A DNA stretch of 23,637 bases from DATCLA01 sp036564195 (lineage in GTDB: Bacteria > Bacillota > UBA4882 > UBA8346), in the NCBI GenBank assembly GCA_036564195.1, contig DATCLA010000236.1, positions 1 through 23,637 on the forward strand, in the 5' to 3' direction. The notes under the pieces were generated by a model. That model did no database searches. It was not told the origin of the DNA and saw nothing but the letters and a program-made list of their open reading frames with translations. Every line of letters starts with the position of its first letter. Position 1 is the stretch's first letter. Below, one piece after another: positions 8,314 through 16,393 of this stretch. Position numbers and translations under genes: made by a program.

Positions 8314-9023
8314 GATCCCGCCGCCTCTGCCCAGACCGCAGCCTTCTGGGTTATTGATTCGTCCCCGACTATCCGACCGTCCCGAAACCGGATTATCCGT
8401 TCCGTGTATGTGGCAATGTCCGGTTCATGAGTGACCAGCACGATGGTAATGCCCGCCCGGTGCAGTTCCTGAAAGAGAACCATCACTTCCACGCTGGCCT
8501 GGGAGTCAAGATTACCGGTAGGCTCATCCGCCAGGATTAACTGGGGTTGATTTACCAGGGCCCGGGCAATTGCCACCCGTTGCTGTTGCCCGCCGGAAAG
8601 TTCCTTTGGTCGATGATGAATCCGGTGGCCCAGCCCCACCCGGATCAAAGCCGTTTTTGCCCGTTCGCTGCGTTCCCTCGCCGGAACACCGGCATAAACC
8701 AGGGGCAACTCCACGTTTTGCAAGGCGGTCAAACGGGGTAGTAAATTAAAGGATTGAAAGACAAACCCAAGCTCCCGGTTGCGCAACCGGGCCAGTTCCC
8801 TTGGGCTCAGTTGGGCAATTTCCCGCCCGTTTAACCGGTATGAACCGGAGGTGGGTTGGTCCAGACACCCCAAAATATTCATGAAAGTCGACTTCCCCGA
8901 ACCGGAAGGACCCATAATCGCTACCATCCGGCCGGCTTCAATCTGCAGTGAGACTTCATTCAAGGCTTTTACTTCCCGATCCCCGTCCTGATACCATTTA
9001 TTGATTCGTTCCAGTTGAATCAT
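8310..9023 (-). CDS. MacB/LolD-like ABC transporter ATP-binding protein
   Basis: ATPase of the exporter, 237 residues. Walker A GPSGSGKST at 38-46, signature LSGGQQQR at 142-149, Walker B LILADEP ending near 168 with the catalytic Glu in place, then the D-loop TGNLDS and the switch His in VTHEP. The MacB/LolD subfamily signs are ILGCLDQPTSGSYRLNG and LGFVFQSFNLLPRLTALQNVELPL. Translation begins three bases after the stop of the fusion-protein gene, with GGGGAGGAAGATAGG overlapping that stop, and ends overlapping the permease gene, so all three are one transcript. Confidence 0.95.
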   Translation of the reverse strand: MIQLERINKWYQDGDREVKALNEVSLQIEAGRMVAIMGPSGSGKSTFMNILGCLDQPTSGSYRLNGREIAQLSPRELARLRNRELGFVFQSFNLLPRLTALQNVELPLVYAGVPARERSERAKTALIRVGLGHRIHHRPKELSGGQQQRVAIARALVNQPQLILADEPTGNLDSQASVEVMVLFQELHRAGITIVLVTHEPDIATYTERIIRFRDGRIVGDESITQKAAVWAEAAGS

Positions 9024-9026
9024 AAC

Positions 9027-10157
9027 CTATCTTCCTCCCCTCGGCAATCCCGGGACTCGTTGCGAAACTACTGAACCACTACTGCTGGGCAGTTTAGCTA
9101 TTGCCACCGTATCTTTGCTGGTTAACCCGGACTTAACTTCCCAGTACTTGCCATAACGCTGGCCCAGTGTTACCGAGACGGTGACAATTTCCTTCCCCCG
9201 CCGGAGTTTCACAAAATTCCGGTTATCTTTGGTTTCTACCGCAGCAGTGGGAATGGCCAGTACCCCGTGACGTTCATTAGCCAGCACTGTCACATCCACC
9301 GACATTCCCGGCTTTAAACTAGCGCTTTCCTTCTCCAACTGCACCCGGACAGGAAAATGGACCAGTTCTCCGTCGGATTGACCCAGTGTGCTGATTTCCG
9401 TTACTACCCCTTGGCTGGACTCCTGTCCGGATACTTTACTTTCGATTAAGACCTGTTGACCGGTTTGAACCAGGTGAATATCATTCTCATCCACCTGCGC
9501 CTCCACCCCCAGCGTCTCCGGTTGGATCACTGTAGCTAAAATCAGCTCCGGTGTTACTTTCTCACCTTGCTGTACATTAACCCAAGCGACTTGGCCGTCA
9601 AAGGGAGCCCGAATCAACAGTTTTTCATTGTCCGCAATATAATACCCGTCGTTCTTGGCATTTAAAGCATTGAGCCGCTGCTTGGCCTGTTTAGCTTGTT
9701 CTTTATACAAAGCCACCTGATGGGTGTGGTTTTCCAACTGTAACGCATTTTGTTTGTTAATCTTGTTCAGATATAACTCGGTAGCGAGCTGCCCCGCAGC
9801 CAGGCCGGCATTGATCTCCGCCTGTTTCAGGGCAGAATTAGCCTCTTCCCATTGATCCTTCAAGCTGGTCGAATGAATCGTCAGTAAAATGGCACCTTTC
9901 TTAACCGAATCGCCGGCTTTTACATTAACCGCTTCAACCGTTCCTTCATAGTCAGCGTAAAGATCCTTCTTCTCTAAGGCAAATACATTACCGCTAGCCT
10001 CTACTTTATCAATCAGATCCATTCTGGTTACTTTTACATAGTCATACTGTCCCAACGGATCTTTTTGATTATGAAAGCCAGGTACCAACCACCAGACCAG
10101 CAAGGCAATTACCAACAAACCTCCAGCAAACCATATTGTTTTGCCTCTTTGCACCAT
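9027..10157 (-). CDS. MacA/HlyD-family membrane fusion protein of the exporter
   Basis: A 376-residue adaptor protein, first gene of the exporter operon. One N-terminal transmembrane helix (about 8-26, TIWFAGGLLVIALLVWWLV) anchors it outside the cell. Then comes a split biotinyl-lipoyl-like domain (VEAVNVKAGDSVKKGAILLTI and later IRAPFDGQVAWVNVQQGEKV), separated by an alpha-helical hairpin of about 80 residues rich in Gln, Lys and Ala. Beta-barrel and membrane-proximal domains follow (LKPGMSVDVTVLANERHGVLAIPTAAV). In monoderms this protein couples to the MacB-like permease without TolC. AAAGAGGAATGA precedes the ATG. It is divergent from the marR gene. Confidence 0.93.
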   Translation of the reverse strand: MVQRGKTIWFAGGLLVIALLVWWLVPGFHNQKDPLGQYDYVKVTRMDLIDKVEASGNVFALEKKDLYADYEGTVEAVNVKAGDSVKKGAILLTIHSTSLKDQWEEANSALKQAEINAGLAAGQLATELYLNKINKQNALQLENHTHQVALYKEQAKQAKQRLNALNAKNDGYYIADNEKLLIRAPFDGQVAWVNVQQGEKVTPELILATVIQPETLGVEAQVDENDIHLVQTGQQVLIESKVSGQESSQGVVTEISTLGQSDGELVHFPVRVQLEKESASLKPGMSVDVTVLANERHGVLAIPTAAVETKDNRNFVKLRRGKEIVTVSVTLGQRYGKYWEVKSGLTSKDTVAIAKLPSSSGSVVSQRVPGLPRGGR

Positions 10158-10207
10158 TCATTCCTCTTTTCGATGATTTTTTACCTGTCGCAGTTTCAAG
10201 AATAAAA

Positions 10208-10236
10208 ATCGTATTGACTGAGAAAAGGTTTCACAA
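10208..10236 (-). promoter_or_regulatory. Candidate promoter of the exporter operon
   Basis: Reading the minus strand, TTGTGA (10236-10231) is followed 17 bases later by TACGAT (10213-10208). Both boxes keep four of six consensus positions with ideal spacing. The transcript would begin about 45 bases before the fusion-protein ATG. Confidence 0.45.
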
Positions 10237-10255
10237 AGCGCAGGGCTTTTTTATG

Positions 10256-10273
10256 GTAAACCTGACGGTTTAC
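10256..10273. promoter_or_regulatory. 18-bp dyad, candidate operator (possibly for the MarR protein)
   Basis: GTAAACC and GGTTTAC form a perfect 7-bp inverted repeat around TGAC. Length and symmetry fit a dimeric winged-helix regulator. It is placed about 20 bp upstream of the candidate -35 box of the exporter operon. The binding protein is inferred only from the divergent marR gene. Confidence 0.4.
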
Positions 10274-10387
10274 ACCAGCGTCCCTAGGGATTGAAAAGAG
10301 TTAAGCCGCTTTAATCAATTAGGCCAAAGTTGGGCATTTTATAATTAATTTAAGAAACCTAACTTATACTTTCAACCCGTAAGTAAA

Positions 10388-10416
10388 TTGACTGACTAAC
10401 GGCTTAATGTTATAAT
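10388..10416 (+). promoter_or_regulatory. Sigma-A promoter of marR-fabF
   Basis: TTGACT (10388-10393), a 17-base spacer, then TATAAT (10411-10416): one mismatch from the full consensus. Transcription would start near 10423, giving a leader of about 47 bases before the marR ATG. Confidence 0.85.
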
Positions 10417-10469
10417 TGTTCGTACCCGTATATTTAGGATCGGAACTATTTTGGGAGGATAATCGCTCC

Positions 10470-10907
10470 ATGGAACCCAACGGACCGCCGCTGTTTTGTC
10501 TGTTACTGAAGAATACCTGGCAAAAGTTGTCCCGTTATTACAACCAACGCCTGGCCGAGTATGACCTCTCGGTCCCCAAAGCCTTATTGTTGCTGGAAAT
10601 CGCACCTGGCAGCGCTAAAACCCCCCGTTTACTGGCTAAAGAATTAGATTTGGAAAACTCAAGTATGACTGGTTTAATCGACCGTCTGGTCAAGCAGGGC
10701 TTAGTGGAGCGCCGACCTGATCCCCGGGACCGCCGGAGCATTTTAATATCCCTGACCTCGCAAGGCATTACCGCCCGGAAAAGCATCAAGGCTTTAGTAG
10801 AAGAACTGGACCGCAAAATTCAGGAAGTTATCTCCGCTGAGGATCTTAAAACCTTGCGGCGCATGATGGCGGTGATTAGTAAACAAATTGATAATAACAG
10901 TAGGTGA
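10470..10907 (+). CDS. MarR-family transcriptional regulator
   Basis: A 145-residue dimeric winged-helix regulator. Residues about 8-30 are the first dimerisation helix, the HTH spans about 50-76 (TPRLLAKELDLENSSMTGLIDRLVKQG), and the wing reads ERRPDPRDRRSILISLT (80-96) with the DxRD/R signature. A C-terminal dimerisation helix ends the protein. The open frame begins 18 codons earlier, but GGGAGGA lies before the ATG at 10470. The gene sits directly ahead of fabF with translational coupling and is divergent from an exporter operon. By analogy with FabT (a MarR protein controlling fatty-acid synthesis) it may sense acyl chains; by analogy with MarR/EmrR it may sense exported drugs. The sequence does not decide. 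Confidence 0.92.
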   Translation: MEPNGPPLFCLLLKNTWQKLSRYYNQRLAEYDLSVPKALLLLEIAPGSAKTPRLLAKELDLENSSMTGLIDRLVKQGLVERRPDPRDRRSILISLTSQGITARKSIKALVEELDRKIQEVISAEDLKTLRRMMAVISKQIDNNSR

Positions 10908-10912
10908 TTATT

Positions 10913-12151
10913 TTGAGTAGACGTGTTGTAATTACCGGAATCGGAATGGTTACCCCGCTGGGGAATACCACCGCGGAAAACTGGTCATCCGCTTTAGCCG
11001 GAAAATCCGGGATCGGACTGATCACCCGGTTTGATACCACCAACTTCCGAGTGAAGATCGCCGGGGAAGTTAAAAATTTTGACCCCACCAAATTCATTGA
11101 GAAAAAAGAGCTGAAAAAGATGGACCGCTTCATTCAATATGCCATTGCCGCCGCTGATGAAGCCATGCTTGACTCCGGGCTGAAGATTACCCCGGAAAAC
11201 GCCGATAACATTGGAACGATTGTTGGTTCCGGCATGGGTGGTCTGGAAACGATTACCAATAATGACCATATCTGCTGTGAAAAAGGCCCCCACCGGGTTT
11301 CCACTTTCTTTATTCCCGGTTGTGCCATTAACCTGGCTGCCGGCCAAATTTCGATCCGCACCGGCGCCCGAGGTCCCAATTTTTCTCCGGTCTCGGCCTG
11401 CGCCAGCGGTACTCACAGTGTCGGCGACGCCTATCACATTATTAAGCGCGGTGAAGCCGACGCCATCATCACCGGAGGGTCGGAATCGACCATAAACCCG
11501 GTAGCAGTCGCCGGATTTACCAATATGACCGCCTTGTCAACCCGCAACGATGCCCCGGAAAAAGCCAGTCGGCCTTTTGACGCCGAACGGGACGGATTCG
11601 TCATTGGTGAAGGCGCCGCGATTGTTATTCTGGAAGAACTGGAACATGCCTTAAAACGCGACGCTAAAATTTATGCCGAGGTAGTCGGCTTTGGAATGAA
11701 CAGCGACGCCTATCATATCGCCGCACCGCAACCGGACGGCACCAGCGCAGCCAAATGCATGCAACTGGCTTTGAAATCCGCCGGCCTTTCCGGTGAAACA
11801 GTCGACTATATCAACGCCCACGGTACCTCTACCAAGGCTAATGATGCTATGGAAACAAAAGGAATTAAACTGGCCTTTGGGGCCCACGCCCAAAAGCTGA
11901 TGATCAGCTCAACCAAGTCCATGACCGGACACCTGTTAGGAGCGGCCGGAGCGGTTGAAACAGCGTTTACCGCCTTAACCATCTACCACCAGACCATACC
12001 TCCGACCATTAACTATGAACACCCCGATCCTGACTGTGACCTTGACTATGTCCCCAACCAGGCCCGTGAAGCCCGGATCAACCTGGCCCTAAGTAACTCT
12101 TTCGGCTTCGGCTCCACCAATGCCTGTGTAGCTTTACGTCGTTACCAGTAA
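10913..12151 (+). CDS. fabF: Beta-ketoacyl-[ACP] synthase II
   Basis: Condensing enzyme of type II fatty-acid synthesis: it elongates acyl-ACP with malonyl-ACP in the cytosol. The 412 residues span two thiolase-fold halves. The Cys-His-His triad is visible: C163 in SACASGT, H303 in NAHGTSTKAND and H340 in SMTGHLLGAAG. These are the same positions as in E. coli FabF, which supports the start chosen. That start is TTG at 10913, giving MSRRVVITGIG, with AGGTGA five bases upstream; the frame could open at GTG 10904, which overlaps the marR stop but has no ribosome site. FabF sits here without fabD, fabG, fabH or acpP. It is followed by a terminator. Confidence 0.97.
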   Translation: MSRRVVITGIGMVTPLGNTTAENWSSALAGKSGIGLITRFDTTNFRVKIAGEVKNFDPTKFIEKKELKKMDRFIQYAIAAADEAMLDSGLKITPENADNIGTIVGSGMGGLETITNNDHICCEKGPHRVSTFFIPGCAINLAAGQISIRTGARGPNFSPVSACASGTHSVGDAYHIIKRGEADAIITGGSESTINPVAVAGFTNMTALSTRNDAPEKASRPFDAERDGFVIGEGAAIVILEELEHALKRDAKIYAEVVGFGMNSDAYHIAAPQPDGTSAAKCMQLALKSAGLSGETVDYINAHGTSTKANDAMETKGIKLAFGAHAQKLMISSTKSMTGHLLGAAGAVETAFTALTIYHQTIPPTINYEHPDPDCDLDYVPNQAREARINLALSNSFGFGSTNACVALRRYQ

Positions 12152-12170
12152 GTTAGTTTCAGATTAATAA

Positions 12171-12197
12171 AAAAAGCCCGGGAAACCCCGGGTTTTT
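12171..12197 (+). terminator. Terminator after fabF
   Basis: CCCGGG (12177-12182) pairs with CCCGGG (12187-12192) over a 4-base loop. A-run and T-run flanks extend the stem and end in TTTTT. It lies about 20 bp past the fabF stop. Confidence 0.88.
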
Positions 12198-12313
12198 GCT
12201 ATATTCCCTTCCTTGGGCGGTTTTCGGGGATAAATTAGCAACGGTTGTCTTAGAATACTCCTGAATAAGAAACCAACATAAGGTTTCCGTTTAAGATGCA
12301 CAGGAGGTCAGTA

Positions 12314-13984
12314 ATGTTTCACAAGGAGATTCGCCGGATCAACCGTTACCGGGACATCGCCATGGCAATGATCAATCAGGGCTTCGGCTATATCGTAGCC
12401 GAAATCGGTTTAATTAAATGGTTACCATTTTCTGAGCGGCTTTTTCCGGCCTATGTCAATAATACCAAGAGTCTCGGTGAACGGGTCCGGTTGGTACTGG
12501 AAGCATTAGGCCCGACTTATATTAAACTTGGCCAAATCGCCAGCACCCACCAGGAACTTTTTCCGGCAGAAATTAGCCGCGAATTAGAAAAACTCCAGGA
12601 TCAGGCGGCGTCTTTTCCCTTTGCGGAAGTAAGTCGGATTATCCGGGCGGAGCTCGGTGCACCCCTGGAGGAAATCTTTCAACAATTCGAACTGACACCC
12701 TTAGCAGCAGCCTCCATTGGTCAAGTCCATCGCGGCCTTTTAAAAACCGGGGAACCGGTGGCAATTAAAGTCCAACGGCCGGGTATTGCCACCATTATTG
12801 AAACCGATTTAGAAATTCTTTACCACCTGGTCAACCTGGTGGAACGGCGTTTCAAATGGGCTGAAAACTACCGGATCAGTGCGATGCTGGCCGAGTTTGC
12901 CAAGGCGCTCCGCAATGAACTTGATTATACCATTGAAGCCCGCAATACCAAGAAGATTGCGGCGCAACCCAACATTAACTCTTATTTTTATATTCCGAAA
13001 GTTTTCAGTGATTATTCTACCAACAAAGTATTAACCACCGAATACCTTACGGGTATTAAAATCAATGAGATTGACAGATTAAAACAACAAGGCTATAACC
13101 TGCCCGACTTGGCCCAGCGTTTCGTCCAGGGGTTGTTGCAGCAAATTTTTAGCGCCGGTTTTTTTCATGGTGACCCCCACCCCGGGAATGTCATCATCCT
13201 ACCTAATGGAGCCCTTGGTTTGTTGGATTTCGGCATGGTCGGACGGCTCAGCCCGGAAATCCGTTACCACTTGGCATCAATGATCATTGCCCTGATCCGG
13301 CACGACCCCGAGGGGATTATTAAAGCTGTTTTAGCCCTGGGGATCGTACCGGAAAATGTAAACCTGCGGCAATTAAAGGATGATCTTGAGCAATTGCAGG
13401 AACAATTTTACGAAGTACCATTAAGTCAATTAAGCTTGGGTAATCTGGTCCGCCAAATCGTGACGGTCCTATTTAAACACCAAATCAAACTACCCGCCGA
13501 CCTGACTTTGTTGGGAAAGACTTTGATCACTTTGGAAGGGCTGACTAAGAAATTGGATCCTCAATTCAGTGTCATCAAAGCTGCCGAGCCCTTAGGACAA
13601 CGACTGCTATTAGAACGGTGGCAGCCAAAGCAGGTAATCCGCAAAATCTGGAACAACACTACTGCTCTTTTTGAGCTTTTTTTAAGTTTTCCAAAACAGT
13701 TTAAGGAGTTGAGTTCTTTTATCAGACAAGGCCGCCTCCGGTTGGAAGTGGCCCTCCCGGACCTAGACCCCTTCTTTAAGAAGCAAGAACGGATTATGAA
13801 CCGGCTCTCCCTCTGCATAATTTTGTTATCACTTTGTATCATGATGGCCGGGGTCATCATCGGATTGTCCTTCAGCCGCCAAACTACAGTTTTGACCAAC
13901 CCCATTGTCGAGGTGGGCTTTGGAATCGCTCTGGCCATGTTCTTATGGATCTTTTATGCCATTATCCGTTCCGGCGGTTTATGA
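12314..13984 (+). CDS. AarF/UbiB-family ABC1 kinase-like membrane protein
   Basis: A 556-residue member of the UbiB/ADCK/AarF family of atypical kinase-like proteins. Family motifs occur in order: KxGQ as KLGQ (71-74) in the inhibitory N-terminal extension, the Ala-rich loop AAAS (131-134) with SIGQVHRG, the ATP lysine K152 in VAIKVQRPG, HGDPHPGN (from 285) and the metal-binding DFG (305-307). The C-terminus holds two transmembrane helices (about 497-520 and 528-550). Family members support isoprenoid-quinone biosynthesis or lipid homeostasis; in a Bacillota the quinone would be menaquinone, if any. AGGAGGT precedes the ATG at 12314 by five bases; the open frame starts six codons earlier, across that ribosome site. 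It converges on the next gene with a 15-bp gap and no terminator between. Confidence 0.94.
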   Translation: MFHKEIRRINRYRDIAMAMINQGFGYIVAEIGLIKWLPFSERLFPAYVNNTKSLGERVRLVLEALGPTYIKLGQIASTHQELFPAEISRELEKLQDQAASFPFAEVSRIIRAELGAPLEEIFQQFELTPLAAASIGQVHRGLLKTGEPVAIKVQRPGIATIIETDLEILYHLVNLVERRFKWAENYRISAMLAEFAKALRNELDYTIEARNTKKIAAQPNINSYFYIPKVFSDYSTNKVLTTEYLTGIKINEIDRLKQQGYNLPDLAQRFVQGLLQQIFSAGFFHGDPHPGNVIILPNGALGLLDFGMVGRLSPEIRYHLASMIIALIRHDPEGIIKAVLALGIVPENVNLRQLKDDLEQLQEQFYEVPLSQLSLGNLVRQIVTVLFKHQIKLPADLTLLGKTLITLEGLTKKLDPQFSVIKAAEPLGQRLLLERWQPKQVIRKIWNNTTALFELFLSFPKQFKELSSFIRQGRLRLEVALPDLDPFFKKQERIMNRLSLCIILLSLCIMMAGVIIGLSFSRQTTVLTNPIVEVGFGIALAMFLWIFYAIIRSGGL

Positions 13985-13999
13985 CTGGACCTGTTACAG

Positions 14000-15454
14000 T
14001 TAGGCATTGGAAATCCTACTTTTAGCCTGACGGTCATTACTGAGTTTACTTTCCTCGTGGTACTCCTCATCCACGTTAATACTCCAGGTATCATACTTAC
14101 GGGCGCCGGCGCGGATATTCCGAGCGGCGTAAAGGCCGGTCATAATCGAATGGTCCATATTGTTATATTTGAAAAGACCGTAGCGCCCGGTTAATTGCAA
14201 ATTGGAGAACTGCCGTAAGCATTCTGCCACTTCCGACAGATATTCTTGATAGCCCAGCAGATAAACGGGATAAGCTTTAGGCACCCGAACTACCAGGTAG
14301 TCTTCAATCTCAGCTTTTTGACAGATTTGAATCTTTTCCACTTCCGCAGCTGCCAGTTCAAACAGTTCGGCATCGGGTAAGTTCCAAAAGTCGTCACCTT
14401 CATTACAAAAGTATTCTAATCCTAATGTTGATTTTTCCGGATCTGGAACCATTTGAGCACTCCAGTTTTTAAAGTTCTGGATCCGGCCCAATTTAACCTC
14501 GGGAGAATGAATATAGATCCAGTTATCGGGGAAGACGTCCTTTTTGTTGATAATGATATCAACTGTAATCAGACTACGGTATTGCATTTTTTGGGCGGCG
14601 GCCCGGACCGCTGCGTCGGCCGGGGGATCAAGGCGCTGGACCAGCTCAGTAATGGGGATACTCGAGATAAAGCTGGTGCCTTCCAGTAGTTGCCGTTTAC
14701 CGTTTACATCAAGGTATTCAATACTTCTGATTGTATTACCGTCATGGTTAATCTTAACTACTTCCGCGTTTAACAACACTCGGACGGCCCCGCTTTGTTC
14801 CGCTTTGGTTTTAAACTCGTTATACATCATCCCCGGGCCATAGACGGGGTAGTCAAACTGGTCGATCAAGGTCTTAATTTTAGTGTTTTTAGGTTTAAAA
14901 ACCGCATTATAAATGGCGCTGGAGAGGGATAGGCCTTTAATGCGTTGGGCGGCCCATTCAGCTTGAAGCACATCGCAAGGAATACCCCATACCTTCTCAG
15001 TATAAGTCTTAAAAAACATAGTGTACAATTTTTTGCCGAAACGGTTGGAGACCCACTGTTCAAAAGTTTCTTCGGAACGGTAGGGAAAGATTTTGGCCTT
15101 CAGATAACTTAAGATAATCAGGAAAGCGGTACCAACCCCCACCCCGAACAAGGCATTTAAAGGAGTCAACGGATAGTTAAAAAATTTGTTACGGTAATAT
15201 ATCCGGGATAAACGGGGAGTTTTTTTAAAATCAACTCCTAATACCTCCTGCCAAAGTTGGTCGACTTCCGGGAATTTAGTGAAGAAGCGGTGCCCTCCCA
15301 AATCAAAATAATAGCCTTTGTAGACAATAGTTTTACTGATCCCTCCGACCTGACCCTCTTTTTCCAAGACAACTGTCTCAATTCCATTTTTCGAAAGATC
15401 ATAAGCTGCAGCCAGGCCAGCCGGACCGGCACCCATTATTACTACCTTTTCCAT
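14000..15454 (-). CDS. FAD-dependent oxidoreductase, UDP-galactopyranose mutase (Glf)/protoporphyrinogen-oxidase-like
   Basis: A 484-residue flavoprotein. The N-terminal Rossmann motif GAGPAGLAAAYDL begins at residue 8 and the ribose-binding acid is in VVLEKE. The FAD loop VGGISKTI and the DLGGHRFF segment are typical of amino-oxidase/Glf-like enzymes, and the C-terminus carries GRYGLFKYNNMDHSIMTGLYAARN, the second FAD-contacting region. NAD(P)/FAD proteins of this kind occur in polysaccharide loci of many bacteria. Glf itself is shorter (about 370-390 residues), so the exact reaction is open. A hydrophobic stretch (GVGVGTAFLIILSYL, about 105-120) may dip into the membrane. AATGAGGTG precedes the ATG. 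It is divergent from a GtrA gene. Confidence 0.88.
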   Translation of the reverse strand: MEKVVIMGAGPAGLAAAYDLSKNGIETVVLEKEGQVGGISKTIVYKGYYFDLGGHRFFTKFPEVDQLWQEVLGVDFKKTPRLSRIYYRNKFFNYPLTPLNALFGVGVGTAFLIILSYLKAKIFPYRSEETFEQWVSNRFGKKLYTMFFKTYTEKVWGIPCDVLQAEWAAQRIKGLSLSSAIYNAVFKPKNTKIKTLIDQFDYPVYGPGMMYNEFKTKAEQSGAVRVLLNAEVVKINHDGNTIRSIEYLDVNGKRQLLEGTSFISSIPITELVQRLDPPADAAVRAAAQKMQYRSLITVDIIINKKDVFPDNWIYIHSPEVKLGRIQNFKNWSAQMVPDPEKSTLGLEYFCNEGDDFWNLPDAELFELAAAEVEKIQICQKAEIEDYLVVRVPKAYPVYLLGYQEYLSEVAECLRQFSNLQLTGRYGLFKYNNMDHSIMTGLYAARNIRAGARKYDTWSINVDEEYHEESKLSNDRQAKSRISNA

Positions 15455-15865
15455 TTAAACACCTCATTTCCAAAGTTATGTCTTTTGTCCGAGTTCAAAC
15501 AGTTCTTGTCCCATTCTAATGTGGGTTCAATATTCAAATACTGAACTCCGATCTGTTTCTATGGGAAATATAGTAGTATTTCAATAATTTACCATTTTTT
15601 CCCTTCTGGTGTTCCGTTAGTTCCCAATTTCATGGTAAAAATTTACATTTACTTGAAATGTTTAAAAGGATTTAACAATGGCGGTAGCGAATTTAAAATT
15701 TAAATTTGGAAATAGCTATTTAAACAACTTCATAATTACATTCCAGTAAATTTAAAATCCAATCGCTGGTGTCGAGCGCAGATAGTAGCGATCAATAGCT
15801 TTCTGAAGAGGCAAAATTTGGGGATTATTAAACTTACTCATATTATGGGTTAATAGAGGTTAATA
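15455..15865. other. AT-rich divergent gap between the Glf-like and GtrA genes
   Basis: A 411-bp stretch with many runs such as AATTTAAAATTTAAATTT. It holds a 22-bp near-perfect dyad (15525-15546), the 12-bp palindrome AAATAGCTATTT (15710-15721) and the inverted repeat ATCGCT/AGCGAT around 15762-15792. I found no open frame with a ribosome site and no clear pair of -35/-10 boxes. The base composition is lower in GC than the flanking genes. Confidence 0.55.
15525..15546. promoter_or_regulatory. 22-bp imperfect dyad, candidate operator for the Glf-like gene
   Basis: GTTCAATATT and AATACTGAAC match as an inverted repeat at nine of ten positions around CA. It lies about 70 bp upstream of the Glf-like ATG, where a promoter or operator is expected. 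Confidence 0.35.
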
Positions 15866-16324
15866 ATGGAACAGCAGATTGAAAAGACCGACCGGCCGGA
15901 TTTAAAAAACGGTGACTGCCTAATAAAGCCGAAGCCGGGTTTATTTTCCCGACAAATACAGCACCAGTTGATTAAGTATTTTTTCACCGGAGTATTGTCC
16001 TTCGGAACGGAAATGATTTTATTGTATCTGCTTACCGATGTTTGTATGCTATGGTATATCCTTTCCAATTCCATCGCCTTATTGATCGTGTTTAGTGTTA
16101 ATTTTTCACTCAACCGGTACTGGGCTTTTAAATCAAAACAACCGTTTTTAAAACAGTTTATCAATTCAGGAATGTTATTCGGCCTCAATTTAGTGGTTGG
16201 CAACGGGGTCATGCACTTCTTTACTGAAAAGGTAAAGCTGTATTACTTGTACTCAAAGGTGATTGCCACCGGAATGTCAGTAACCTGGAACTTCTTCTTA
16301 TATAAATATTACATCTACAAATAA
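15866..16324 (+). CDS. GtrA-family membrane protein
   Basis: A 152-residue protein: a hydrophilic N-terminal tail of about 35 residues, then four transmembrane helices (around LIKYFFTGVLSFGTEMILLYLL, YILSNSIALLIVFSVNFSL, FINSGMLFGLNLVVGNGVM and YLYSKVIATGMSVTWNFFLYK). The GtrA signature NFSLNRYWAFKS follows helix 2, and NFFLYKYYIYK ends the protein. GtrA-type proteins are thought to flip undecaprenyl-linked monosaccharides for surface glycosylation, usually with a GT2 glycosyltransferase; none is adjacent here. AGAGGTTAATA precedes the ATG. The gene is divergent from the Glf-like oxidoreductase and ends at a strong hairpin. Confidence 0.92.
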   Translation: MEQQIEKTDRPDLKNGDCLIKPKPGLFSRQIQHQLIKYFFTGVLSFGTEMILLYLLTDVCMLWYILSNSIALLIVFSVNFSLNRYWAFKSKQPFLKQFINSGMLFGLNLVVGNGVMHFFTEKVKLYYLYSKVIATGMSVTWNFFLYKYYIYK

Positions 16325-16331
16325 GGCCGTC

Positions 16332-16383
16332 GATTGCCAAAAGGGACTGACTTTTCAGCCAGTCCCTTTTGATGCAGGCAATC
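16332..16383. terminator. Bidirectional terminator with nested outer repeat
   Basis: AAAAGGGACTG (16339-16349) pairs with CAGTCCCTTTT (16360-16370). An outer repeat GATTGCC (16332-16338) / GGCAATC (16377-16383) encloses it. A- and T-runs on either side let it serve both the GtrA gene (plus) and the phosphorylase gene (minus), which converge here. Confidence 0.85.
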
Positions 16384-16393
16384 AGAGCCGGAT

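Larger units (their letters stand above)
10158..10469. other. Divergent control region between exporter operon and marR-fabF
   Basis: This 312-bp gap carries promoters in both directions and one clean dyad, listed separately. No open frame with a ribosome site was found in it. Around 10320-10375 the sequence is AT-rich, which suits an upstream element for the marR promoter. Confidence 0.6.

Noticed and set aside
10876..11893. Several minus-strand frames across fabF
   Set aside because: FabF motifs and catalytic numbering leave no doubt about the plus strand; the others are shadows.
15850..16212. 120-codon minus-strand frame
   Set aside because: Antisense to the GtrA gene, which has a ribosome site, the family signature and four helices.
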